Source: Kribbella jejuensis (GTDB taxonomy: Bacteria > Actinomycetota > Actinomycetes > Propionibacteriales > Kribbellaceae). From it: a stretch of 64,000 nt of DNA. The number at the start of each line of letters is the position of its first letter. The first letter of the stretch is position 1. The position numbers and the translations under genes were made by a program. The stretch is taken from positions 1 through 64,000 of the forward strand of contig NZ_VFMM01000003.1 in assembly GCF_006715085.1 (NCBI RefSeq). Direction: 5' to 3'. The notes below the pieces were generated by a model. It did no database searches, had not been told where the DNA came from, and saw only the letters and a program-made list of their open reading frames with translations. Below are positions 49,877 through 57,516 of the stretch, in pieces.

Positions 49877-52321
49877 CTAACGAACCTGCAGCTCCGTGGA
49901 GAGCGGCAGGTCCGAAACCGACGAGCCGGCTCGGATCGTGAAAGCACCGGGTTCCATGGTCCAGCCGTTGTCCCAGTGCTCGAAGGTGTGCTCGTGGAGG
50001 TTGATCGTGATCTCGCGGGCCTGCCCGGCGTCCAGCCGGACGACGGCGAACCCGGCGAGCCAGCGCACCGGGCGGTCCACCGCGCTGTCCGGACGTTCGA
50101 CGTACACCTGGACGACGTGCTTGCCCGCTCGATCACCGCTGTTGCGGACGGTCAGCGCGACCGACGACGGGTCGTTCGCGCGCAGGTCCGACAGCTCCCA
50201 GGTGGTGTAGCCGAGACCGTGGCCGAACTCGTACGCCGGTGCGGTTCCCGCCTTCAGCCAGGCGCGGTACCCGATGTGGATGCCCTCGTCGTACCGCACG
50301 ACGCCGTTCTCCGGCGTGACGTTGATGACCGGTACGTCAGCCTGCGCGCGCGGCCAGGTGGTGGGCAGCCGGCCGCCCGGCTCGGTCCGGCCGAGCAGCA
50401 CGTCGGCGAGCGCGTCGCCGTACTCCTGACCACCGAAGTACGTCGCCAGCACCGCCGCGACGTCGTCGCGCCAGGGCAGGAGGACGGGCGAGCCTGCGTT
50501 GACGACGACGACCGTACGGGGGTTGGCGGCCGCGACGGCGCGGACCAGGTCGTCCTGGCGGCCGGGGAGCTCAAGTGTGGTGCGGTCGTATCCTTCGGAC
50601 TCGACCTTCGAGTTGGTGCCGACGACAACGAGTGCGACGTCGGCGTCGCGGGCTGCGGCGACGGCTTCGTCGATGAGCGCCTGCGGGTCGTCATTGGCCG
50701 GCTCGACGCCGACCGTGATGCTCAGTGCGTTGAGCTCTCCTGCTGCGGCGGGCACATCGAGCTCGATCCGTACGTCGACCGGCCGGCCGGCGGTCACCTC
50801 GAGCGGCGCCGAGATCGACGGTGGGGAGAGCAGCGCGGCGCCGGGGTCGTTGCCGACCGGTACGGTGGTGTCCTCGCGAAGGGGGTTGCCGTCGGCAAAG
50901 ATCCGGCCGTGGCCGACCGAGGCGAAACCGAGGTTCACCACGCCGGACTCGTCCGGCGTCCAGGTCGTCCGGAACTCGAACGCCGCTGCCTCGCCGATCG
51001 GGGCATTGCCGCCGAGGTACACGAGCGCGCTGGAGAACCGGTCCTCGGCGAACAATTCGGTACCGTCCGCCGCGAGGAACCGGACCCGGGCGCCGTGCTC
51101 ACCGGACTGTGGATTCGTCATCGCGCCGAGCGGGAGCTCCACGACACCTTCCTGGACGACCGCGCCGATCGAGTAGGTGATCTCGGCCTCCGGTAGCGCC
51201 GCCCGAATCCCCTCGAGCGGCGAAACAACCTTCTCCGGAATGACAGTCGCACTACCGCCACCTTGCGTCCGAGCGTCGCGGGCGTTGTGCCCGATCACCG
51301 CGACCTTCATCAGCTCACCCGCCCGCCAGGGCAGCTCGCGCCGACCGGAGCCCGCAGCTGCACCTGCCGGCGCTTCGGTGCGCTTGTTGGTGAGCAGTAC
51401 GGTACCTTCGGCCGCCGCCGTTCGTGCGAAGGCTTTTCCGTCGACCTGCGGTATGGCGGCCGGCTTCGCGGTGCCTTCGAGTGCTCCGACGCGGGCGGCG
51501 AGGGCGAGGATCCGGCGTACCTTACGGTCGATCGCGTCCTCCTTCACCTCACCCGAGCGAACCGCCTCGACCAGCGCGTCGCCCCAGGCCCCGATCGGCC
51601 CCGGCATCGCCAGGTCCTGCGAGTGCCTCGCGCTCTCGATGCTGCGCACGGCGGTCCAGTCGCTGACCACCACTCCGTCGAACCCCCATTCGCTGTTCAG
51701 CGGCGTCTCGAGCAGCTCGTTCTCCGATGCGGTAGCACCGTTGATCGAGTTGTACGCGCTCATCACCAGCCACGCCTTCGACTCGGTGACGGCCTTCTCG
51801 AACGCGAGCAGGTACACCTCGCGGAGCGTCCGCTCGTCGACCTCGACGTTCGCGGTGAAGCGCTCGGTCTCGAAGTCGTTGGCCACGTAGTGCTTCGGGG
51901 TGGCGCCGACGCCGAGCTCCTGGACGCCGGCGACGTACGCGGCGGCGAGGTCCGCGGTCAGCACCGGGTCCTCACTGAACGCCTCGAAGTGCCGGCCGCC
52001 GAGGGGGGAGCGGTGCAGGTTGATCGTCGGGCCGAGGACGACGTCGACGTTCTTGCGGCGGGCCTCGAGCGCGGACACCACGCCGTACCGATGGGCGATG
52101 TCGACGTCCCAGGACGACGACAGGGCGGTCGCGGACGGGAGGTTGAGCGACGGGTCGCGCTCGTCCCAGACCGCACCGCGGACGCCGCTCGGGCCGTCGG
52201 ACAGCACCATCGAGCGGAGTCCGATCGACGGCAGGGCGTGGGTGGACCAGAAGTCCTGGCCGGTGAGGATCCGGACCTTCTCCTCCAGGGAGAGCCGGCC
52301 GAGCAGCTCGTCGAAGTTCAT
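49877..52321 (-). CDS. Glycoside hydrolase family 3 with PA14-like insertion
   Basis: The product has 814 residues, without signal peptide. The N-terminal GH3 barrel has SDGPSGVRGAVWDERDP, KHYVANDFETERFTANVEVD and the nucleophile in VVSDWTAV (D221). The GH3 C domain is interrupted by a beta-rich PA14-like segment (about 400-530) and resumes at DVALVVVGTNSKVESEGYDR, with a fibronectin-III-like end. The order matches beta-glucosidases that use the PA14 domain for substrate choice. TAGCAT lies 7 bases before the ATG, so it is probably leaderless. It is controlled by the divergent TetR through the operator at 52341-52363. Confidence 0.88.
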   Translation of the reverse strand: MNFDELLGRLSLEEKVRILTGQDFWSTHALPSIGLRSMVLSDGPSGVRGAVWDERDPSLNLPSATALSSSWDVDIAHRYGVVSALEARRKNVDVVLGPTINLHRSPLGGRHFEAFSEDPVLTADLAAAYVAGVQELGVGATPKHYVANDFETERFTANVEVDERTLREVYLLAFEKAVTESKAWLVMSAYNSINGATASENELLETPLNSEWGFDGVVVSDWTAVRSIESARHSQDLAMPGPIGAWGDALVEAVRSGEVKEDAIDRKVRRILALAARVGALEGTAKPAAIPQVDGKAFARTAAAEGTVLLTNKRTEAPAGAAAGSGRRELPWRAGELMKVAVIGHNARDARTQGGGSATVIPEKVVSPLEGIRAALPEAEITYSIGAVVQEGVVELPLGAMTNPQSGEHGARVRFLAADGTELFAEDRFSSALVYLGGNAPIGEAAAFEFRTTWTPDESGVVNLGFASVGHGRIFADGNPLREDTTVPVGNDPGAALLSPPSISAPLEVTAGRPVDVRIELDVPAAAGELNALSITVGVEPANDDPQALIDEAVAAARDADVALVVVGTNSKVESEGYDRTTLELPGRQDDLVRAVAAANPRTVVVVNAGSPVLLPWRDDVAAVLATYFGGQEYGDALADVLLGRTEPGGRLPTTWPRAQADVPVINVTPENGVVRYDEGIHIGYRAWLKAGTAPAYEFGHGLGYTTWELSDLRANDPSSVALTVRNSGDRAGKHVVQVYVERPDSAVDRPVRWLAGFAVVRLDAGQAREITINLHEHTFEHWDNGWTMEPGAFTIRAGSSVSDLPLSTELQVR

Positions 52322-52340
52322 GGCGACGATGCTACGGCTG

Positions 52341-52363
52341 AAAACCGAGTGATGCTAGGTTTT
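52341..52363. promoter_or_regulatory. TetR-type operator between GH3 and TetR genes
   Basis: AAAACCGAG (52341-52349), 5-base centre, CTAGGTTTT (52355-52363): inverted repeat with one mismatched pair. TAGGTT within the right arm is a -10 placed 6 bases before the TetR ATG, so binding would block it directly. Confidence 0.6.
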
Positions 52364-52367
52364 GGAT

Positions 52368-52952
52368 ATGACTACTTCCCGGGGTCCGTACGCGAAGGGG
52401 GTGGCGAAGCGCGCCGAGATCCTGCGCGCGGCGCTGGAGGTGATCGCGCGGCACGGCTACCGGAAGACGTCGACCCGCGAGCTCGCGGCCGCGGTCGGGT
52501 TGAGCGAGGCGGGGATGCTGCACTACTTCGGCTCGAAGGAGAAGCTCTTCGAGGAGGTACTGCGCGCTCGTGACGAGGCGGACATGGAACGCATCGAGGC
52601 CACCGACTCGATCGACGGCCTACAGGCGGTCATCCGGCACAACGGGACCGTTCCGGGGCTGGTCCAGCTCTACTCGACCTTCTCGGCCGAAGCAGGCGAC
52701 CCCGACCACACCTCCCACGCCTTCTTCGTAGACCGCTACGCCACCCTCCGCACCCGCCTCGCCGACACCATCCGCACCCGCCAATCCGAAGGCACGCTCA
52801 CCCCCGACGCCGACCCGAACACCATCGCCACCCTCCTGATCGCCCTCTCGGACGGCCTCCAAATCCAATCCCAGTACGAACTGACCACAGACCCAGCCGA
52901 CGCCTTCCACCACCTCCTCACCCTCCTCGCCGGCCCCCCGCGCAATAGTTGA
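52368..52952 (+). CDS. TetR family transcriptional regulator
   Basis: The product has 194 residues. The DNA-binding domain (residues about 12-60) is KRAEILRAALEVIARHGYRKT to LSEAGMLHYFGSKEKLFEEV. A TetR_C-type ligand domain follows. The ATG at 52368 has TAGGTT 6 bases upstream and no ribosome site, so the mRNA is probably leaderless. Divergent from the PA14-containing GH3 gene, it likely represses both. The 3' third is unusually C-rich. Confidence 0.85.
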   Translation: MTTSRGPYAKGVAKRAEILRAALEVIARHGYRKTSTRELAAAVGLSEAGMLHYFGSKEKLFEEVLRARDEADMERIEATDSIDGLQAVIRHNGTVPGLVQLYSTFSAEAGDPDHTSHAFFVDRYATLRTRLADTIRTRQSEGTLTPDADPNTIATLLIALSDGLQIQSQYELTTDPADAFHHLLTLLAGPPRNS

Positions 52953-52955
52953 CCC

Positions 52956-53864
52956 ATGACACCCCCCGCCAAAGACCCCACCCCACCGGCGGCCCACTCC
53001 TCCCCACCCACCCCCACCACCCACCCCACCGCCCCCGCGCCCGCGGCTCCCACCGCCTCCGTCACCGCCTCCGCCACCGGGGATGGAGCGGCTGGATTCA
53101 CCACCACGCCCGCTGGTGCCCGGCGGGTGTTGGGGCGGGAGGTTTGGTTGGTGTTGGGGCTTTCGTTGGGGGCTTCGGGGGTGGCGGCTGTTATTTCGTT
53201 TGTGGGGGTTTTGACGTCGGGGAAGCCGTTGGGTGGGCAGACGGCGGTGATCGTGGGGTCGCGGGCGCCGGGGCGGCCTTGGCTGGATCTGGCGTGGCAG
53301 GTGTTCGCGGTGGTGACCGCGTTGGTGCCGGTCGCGTTGGTGGGGCATCTGCTGGTTCGTACCAGGGAGTCGTTCCGGACGATCGGGTTCGACCTGCGCG
53401 AACGGTGGCGCGACCTCGGGCGCGGTACGGCGATCGCGGCGATCATCGGCGGTGCGGGCCTGCTGCTCTACATCGGTGCACACGCATCCGGCGTCAACCT
53501 GACCGTCGACCCGTCACAGCTCCCGGACTACTGGTGGCGGATCCCGATCCTGGTCGCCGTCTCCGCGCAGAACGCCGTACTCGAGGAAGTCATCGTGCTC
53601 GGCTACCTCAACCACCGGCTCGACCAACTCGGCTGGTCCGTCCGCCGCGCCAGCGCGACAAGCGCGCTCCTGCGCGGTTCGTACCACCTCTACCAGGGCC
53701 TCGGCGGCTTCGCCGGCAACGTGATCATGGGCGTGATCTTCACCTACCTGTACCGCCGCTGGGGCCGCGTGATGCCGCTCGTCGTCGCGCACACGCTGAT
53801 CGACACCACCGCACTGATCGGCGCCACCTACCTGCTCGGAAAGGTCCACTGGCTGCCCAGTTGA
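52956..53864 (+). CDS. CPBP family intramembrane metalloprotease (CAAX-like)
   Basis: The product has 302 residues. The first 50 or so are a Pro/Thr/Ala-rich cytosolic tail, then about seven membrane helices. CPBP motifs are EEVIVLGYL (EExxxR-like Glu pair; Arg replaced), RGSYHLYQG (motif 2 His) and VVAHTLIDT (motif 3 His). It would cleave prenylated or other membrane-embedded targets, or act in bacteriocin immunity as some relatives do. The gene lies 3 bases after the TetR stop and may be read through from it. Codon bias flips from C-rich to G-rich near 53110. Confidence 0.8.
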   Translation: MTPPAKDPTPPAAHSSPPTPTTHPTAPAPAAPTASVTASATGDGAAGFTTTPAGARRVLGREVWLVLGLSLGASGVAAVISFVGVLTSGKPLGGQTAVIVGSRAPGRPWLDLAWQVFAVVTALVPVALVGHLLVRTRESFRTIGFDLRERWRDLGRGTAIAAIIGGAGLLLYIGAHASGVNLTVDPSQLPDYWWRIPILVAVSAQNAVLEEVIVLGYLNHRLDQLGWSVRRASATSALLRGSYHLYQGLGGFAGNVIMGVIFTYLYRRWGRVMPLVVAHTLIDTTALIGATYLLGKVHWLPS

Positions 53865-53890
53865 GCTGCCAGTTGAGCGTTGGTCAACTG
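53858..53890. repeat. Tandem CAGTTGAGC and inverted repeat CAGTTGA/TCAACTG
   Basis: CAGTTGAGCTGC (53858-53869) is followed directly by CAGTTGAGC. The second copy's CAGTTGA (53870-53876) pairs with TCAACTG (53884-53890) over a 7-base loop. The first copy contains the CPBP stop. It could be a weak terminator or an operator for the next gene. Confidence 0.5.
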
Positions 53891-53938
53891 TCAAGACTCA
53901 CACGTAACCCATCCGCACCCCGGCGGGTTGTTGGTGTC

Positions 53939-54262
53939 GTGACAGTCAACGGGGAAATCACGGATCCGCCTGAAATCGATGCTGGTCTGGCCGCCGCCGC
54001 GCTGGCGGTGTTCGCGCACCGGCACGAGGTCGTCCATCTGCTGTACGCCGCCACCGACGAGCCGGACGCGCTGGCCCGGATCGGCGGCCTGCTGAGGGTG
54101 GATCAGGCGACCATCGCACGCGTCCTGGACCAGCCGCTGCGCTGGATGCTTCCGCAGTTCCGTTCCGAGCTGGAGACGATCGCGGCGACGCCCGACGCGC
54201 TTCCGGCCCGACGGCCCGCGCCGGAGAACGCGGACCTGGAAGAGGCGGCCGCCGTCCAGTGA
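53939..54262 (+). CDS. Small GyrA/ParC-fragment-like protein
   Basis: The product has 107 residues. The middle section, EVVHLLYAATDEPDALARIGGLL then RVDQATIARVLDQPLRWM, follows the pattern of the helical segment in GyrA/ParC where a repeat of short helices ends in a D-A-I-L-D-M-R-L-like motif. The catalytic tyrosine region and breakage-reunion domain are absent. The tail is Ala/Pro/Glu-rich. The GTG start is the most plausible; no strong ribosome site. The resemblance is by eye and modest. Function unknown. Confidence 0.5.
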   Translation: MTVNGEITDPPEIDAGLAAAALAVFAHRHEVVHLLYAATDEPDALARIGGLLRVDQATIARVLDQPLRWMLPQFRSELETIAATPDALPARRPAPENADLEEAAAVQ

Positions 54263-54275
54263 AGCGCAGTACGAC

Positions 54276-54307
54276 GCACCGCTCCATCGCCTAGGTTGGA
54301 GCGGTGC
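54276..54307. promoter_or_regulatory. Perfect 11-bp inverted repeat over -10 and start codon of a GNAT gene
   Basis: GCACCGCTCCA (54276-54286), 10-base loop, TGGAGCGGTGC (54297-54307). The loop edge holds TAGGTT (54292-54297), a -10 placed 6 bases before the GTG start at 54304. An operator or a start-blocking stem is likely. Confidence 0.6.
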
Positions 54308-54825
54308 AGACGTATGGGCGGGACATCCTGGACATCGCGGACGAACTGACGACGGCGTACGTCGAGGTGTTCACCGCACCGCCCTTCGAGCACCGGAACC
54401 CCCAGCAGACCCGGACGGCGTTCCGTACCCGGCTCGAGGGTGATGCCGAGCGGGACGGGTTCCAGGCCTGGGTGGAGCGCTCGGACGACGGACGGATCGC
54501 CGGGTTCCTGACCGGGTGGACCACGCCGGCCCCGTTCCGGACGGACCGCTCGTACGGCAGCGTGCTCGACCGGCTCGGCCCGGAGCAGGTCGAGGAGCTG
54601 CTGATCGGCGCGTTCGAGGTGGACGAACTCGGCGTACTCCGGCACGCCCGCGGCACCGGCTTCGCCCGCCGCCTCCTCGAAGCCGCCACCCGCACCCACG
54701 CCCGCGCCTGGCTGCTCGCGTGGAACCAGAACCACCGAGCGATCGCGTTCTACCGCCACCTCGGCTGGAAAGAACCCGAGACCCGAGGCCCCGAACACGA
54801 CATCCTGGTTTTCGTGAACGGTTAG
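54304..54825 (+). CDS. GNAT family N-acetyltransferase
   Basis: The product has 173 residues. The GNAT core has DELGVLRHARGTGFARRLLEAA (acetyl-CoA loop, R-x-x-G-x-G/A type) and AWNQNHRAIAFYRHLGWKE near the end. It would acetylate a small molecule. The GTG start appears leaderless (TAGGTT 6 bases upstream) and sits inside an inverted repeat. It ends with a 4-base overlap with the convergent amidohydrolase gene. Confidence 0.8.
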   Translation: MQTYGRDILDIADELTTAYVEVFTAPPFEHRNPQQTRTAFRTRLEGDAERDGFQAWVERSDDGRIAGFLTGWTTPAPFRTDRSYGSVLDRLGPEQVEELLIGAFEVDELGVLRHARGTGFARRLLEAATRTHARAWLLAWNQNHRAIAFYRHLGWKEPETRGPEHDILVFVNG

Positions 54826-55553
54826 AGCCCGAACAGGGCCTGAGCGTTCCGATGTGTGATCGCCGCGTGCTCGTCCGGCGTGAGATCGGCGGCCTCGAGC
54901 GCGCCGAGGGCGACGGACGGGTCGATCAACGTGGCGTCGGTGCCGAACATCATCCGGTCGTGGCCGATCCGGTCCAGGATCCAGCGGATCCGATTGGCCT
55001 CGGGCGCGGACCAGCACGGCTCGAACCAGATCCGGTCGGACCGGTCCGCGGCCTCGGGCACGCGCGGCCAGCCGTTCGCGCCCATGTGCCCGGCGAGCAC
55101 CCGCGCTCCCGGCACCCGCGCTGCGACGTCCGCGAGATCGACGACCGTGTCGCCCCACGTGTGCACGAGCGTCGGCAACTCGTACTCCGTGGTCAGCTCG
55201 ATCGCGGCCTGCATCGGCGGTGTGTTGATCGGCGTCCGGCTGTACTCGCTGTGGATCTTCGCGCCGACCCATTGCTTCCGCCCGTCCCCGGCGAGCAGTT
55301 TGTCGAGGTCCTTCCGGGCCTCGTCCAGCCGTCGCGGATCGACCACGATCATCCCGCGCAGCCGCGGATCGGCCGGCAACTGTTCGGCGAGGGACCGGTT
55401 GCCGAGCGGAGCGTCGTACACGATGGCCTCGATCGCCGAGACCAGCTGGAGGTCGATGCCGAACCGGTCCAGCCCGTCGATGTTGACGTCGATGCTGCCG
55501 ACGTCCATCGAGAAGAACCACGGTCCCCAGTGGGCGTGGACGTCGATCAGCAT
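54822..55553 (-). CDS. Amidohydrolase-2 family metal-dependent hydrolase (intact site)
   Basis: The product has 243 residues and a TIM-barrel hydrolase site. Metal ligands IDVHAHWG (H6, H8), LVHTWGD (H131), LAGHMGANGW (H156) and MMFGTDATL (D206) are all present, with a lysine at GAKIH (K99). It ends in the family-typical NAQALFGL. The reaction may be hydrolysis or decarboxylation of a cyclic substrate. Last gene of the five-gene operon, overlapping the previous gene by 7 bases. Partner of the degenerate paralogue at 55547. Confidence 0.82.
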   Translation of the reverse strand: MLIDVHAHWGPWFFSMDVGSIDVNIDGLDRFGIDLQLVSAIEAIVYDAPLGNRSLAEQLPADPRLRGMIVVDPRRLDEARKDLDKLLAGDGRKQWVGAKIHSEYSRTPINTPPMQAAIELTTEYELPTLVHTWGDTVVDLADVAARVPGARVLAGHMGANGWPRVPEAADRSDRIWFEPCWSAPEANRIRWILDRIGHDRMMFGTDATLIDPSVALGALEAADLTPDEHAAITHRNAQALFGL

Positions 55554-56275
55554 GCGGGCTCCAGGACAGTGGTGAGACTGCGGCTGCCGGCCTGCGCGAT
55601 CTCGTCCGGGCTGAGCTTCGACGTGAGCAAGCGGCGGACCACCGATCGGGTCTCGTGGAACGGCGTACGGCTGCCGAAGACGAGCCGCTCAGCCCCGACC
55701 TCGGCGGCCACGATCTCCAGCGAGTCCGGCCCGGTGAGCATCCGCGTCGACGTGTGGAACCCGGGCTCGGACCGGGCCAGCAGCACGAAGTCGCCCAGGT
55801 AGTAGAAGTGCGTGTCGAGGAACACCACCCGCGCGCCGAGCCCGCGCAGCGCCGGGCCGACCTTCCGGACGTCGCCCTCGGTGAAGATCGTCAGGTCGGC
55901 GTTGACGAGCAGCTGGACGACGTGCCCGAACGCCGGGTACCCGGGCTCGACCGCCTGCGCCGTCGGCGCCAACCGCACCGCCCGCGGCGGCGTCGGACGA
56001 GCGAGCTGTCGCTCCAACTCCTTCTCCGCACCCAGCGGATCGCGCAGGTCGAGCACCGGCACCGCGGTCCATCCGTTGCCATCGGCAACCTCAGCGGCCT
56101 CGTCGTTCCCGGACGGTACGTCGAAGTGCACGGCCCGCAGCGCCGACAGCAGACCGCCCGCGATGCCGCTGTCCGCGAGCACCTTCGCGATGTTCTCCGG
56201 CCGCCCCCAGTGCCCGGTCGTCACGTCGTGCCCGACCAGCAGGTCGCAGTCGAGCAGCGGGGGAGTGTCACTCAT
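55547..56275 (-). CDS. Amidohydrolase-fold protein with replaced metal ligands
   Basis: The product has 242 residues. Aligned by eye with the next gene product, the fold landmarks match (LLDCDLLVG versus LIDVHAHWG; FLDTHFYYLGD versus LAGHMGANGW; LVFGSRTPF versus MMFGTDATL). The H-x-H pair is D-x-L here (D11, L13), the middle His is lost, and the terminal Asp is Arg (R203); only H156 remains. It may be a non-catalytic partner or use different chemistry. The ATG overlaps the aminotransferase stop (ATGA). A longer frame is inside that gene. Confidence 0.75.
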   Translation of the reverse strand: MSDTPPLLDCDLLVGHDVTTGHWGRPENIAKVLADSGIAGGLLSALRAVHFDVPSGNDEAAEVADGNGWTAVPVLDLRDPLGAEKELERQLARPTPPRAVRLAPTAQAVEPGYPAFGHVVQLLVNADLTIFTEGDVRKVGPALRGLGARVVFLDTHFYYLGDFVLLARSEPGFHTSTRMLTGPDSLEIVAAEVGAERLVFGSRTPFHETRSVVRRLLTSKLSPDEIAQAGSRSLTTVLEPAC

Positions 56276-57495
56276 CGGGGCTCCAGGGCTCTGTGGACCT
56301 TGCGGATCGCGGCGGCGATGTCGTCGACGTCGGAGTCGGTGTAGTTCTCGTTCCAGGGCAGCACGAGCAGCGTCCGGCCGATCAGTTCCTCGGCGTTCGG
56401 GCACAGGCCGGGCGGGTACTCGACGTCCTGCAACGGGAACCCGGACCGACCGTACGTGATCCGGTCGCGGACCGCGGGCGCGGCGTACAGCGGGCTGCTC
56501 AGGTACCCGCCGTTGGCCGGAACGCCTTCGGCCGTCAGCGCGGCCGCCCACTCGCGCAGATCACCGGCTGCTTCGGAGACGATCAGCGGGTACTGCCAGT
56601 ACACGTGATCGCCTCCGTCCGGCGGCGTCGTCAACCCGGCCAGGTCCGCGATCGCGGAGGACAGCCGCGCGGCCGTCGTACGCCGGTCCGCAACGACGCT
56701 GCGCAGCTTGGTGAGCTGCGCGCGGGTCACCGATGCGACCAGCTCGGTCATCCGGTAATTGAGCGCGAGGAACAGGTACGTGCGCTCGTCGGTGTCGCGC
56801 GGCCAGCCCTTGTCGGCGAACAGCCGCATCCGGCGCGCGTGTTCCGCATTGTCGGTCACGGTCAGACCGCCGTCGCCCGCGCTGATGTGCTTGGTCTGCT
56901 GCAGGCTGAAGCAGCCGATGTGCCCGATCCGGCCGACGTACGAGTCGCCGACCGGCGCGAGGTACGCCTGCGCGCAGTCCTCGATCAGCAGGATCCCGCG
57001 CTGGTCGCAGAGCTCGCGCAGTTCCCGCACCGCGGCTGGTTTGCCGAACAAATGGACGACGATGACGGCCTTGGTCCGCGGCGTGATTGCGGCCGCGACT
57101 GTCTCCGGCGTCAGGTTCCCCGTGATCGGGTCCACGTCCGCGAACACCGGTACGGCGTTCTGCATCATGATCGGGAACACCGTACCCATGTCGCTGATCG
57201 GCGTGGTGATGATCTCGTCACCCGGATCCGGGTCCACCGCGGCCACAGCCAGGTGCAGCGCCGCCGTACCCGAGCTGCAGGCGACCGCGTGCCCGGCGCC
57301 GAGCAGGGAGGCGAACTCCAGCTCGAGCGCCGGCACCTCGGTACCCCACGTGCCGGACAGCATCCCGCTGCGCAGCACCCGTTCGACCGCCTTCACCTCG
57401 TCGTCGCCGAACCGCCGGCCGGAGGCGTCCATCGTCGACGGCAGCGGATCGGTGCGGACCGGCGTACCGCCGTCGCGTGCGAGCTGTTCGATCAC
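56272..57495 (-). CDS. DegT/DnrJ/EryC1/StrS family aminotransferase
   Basis: The product has 407 residues and is a PLP enzyme. The binding loop is CSSGTAALHLA, the PLP-ring Asp is in IEDCAQAY (D173), and the Schiff-base lysine is in SLQQTKHISAGDGG (K202). It normally transfers an amino group from glutamate or glutamine to a keto-sugar or cyclitol. The GTG start has GGAGGAA upstream. It sits between two exported propeller genes and two amidohydrolase-fold genes in one operon; no other sugar-nucleotide gene is present, so a catabolic role (removing an amino group) is possible. Confidence 0.88.
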   Translation of the reverse strand: MIEQLARDGGTPVRTDPLPSTMDASGRRFGDDEVKAVERVLRSGMLSGTWGTEVPALELEFASLLGAGHAVACSSGTAALHLAVAAVDPDPGDEIITTPISDMGTVFPIMMQNAVPVFADVDPITGNLTPETVAAAITPRTKAVIVVHLFGKPAAVRELRELCDQRGILLIEDCAQAYLAPVGDSYVGRIGHIGCFSLQQTKHISAGDGGLTVTDNAEHARRMRLFADKGWPRDTDERTYLFLALNYRMTELVASVTRAQLTKLRSVVADRRTTAARLSSAIADLAGLTTPPDGGDHVYWQYPLIVSEAAGDLREWAAALTAEGVPANGGYLSSPLYAAPAVRDRITYGRSGFPLQDVEYPPGLCPNAEELIGRTLLVLPWNENYTDSDVDDIAAAIRKVHRALEPR

Positions 57496-57516
57496 AGCGA
57501 TTCCTCCGTTGGTGGC

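Noticed and set aside
54276..54307. Terminator
   Set aside because: There is no T tract, and the right arm includes the start codon of the following gene, so an operator or translational role fits better.
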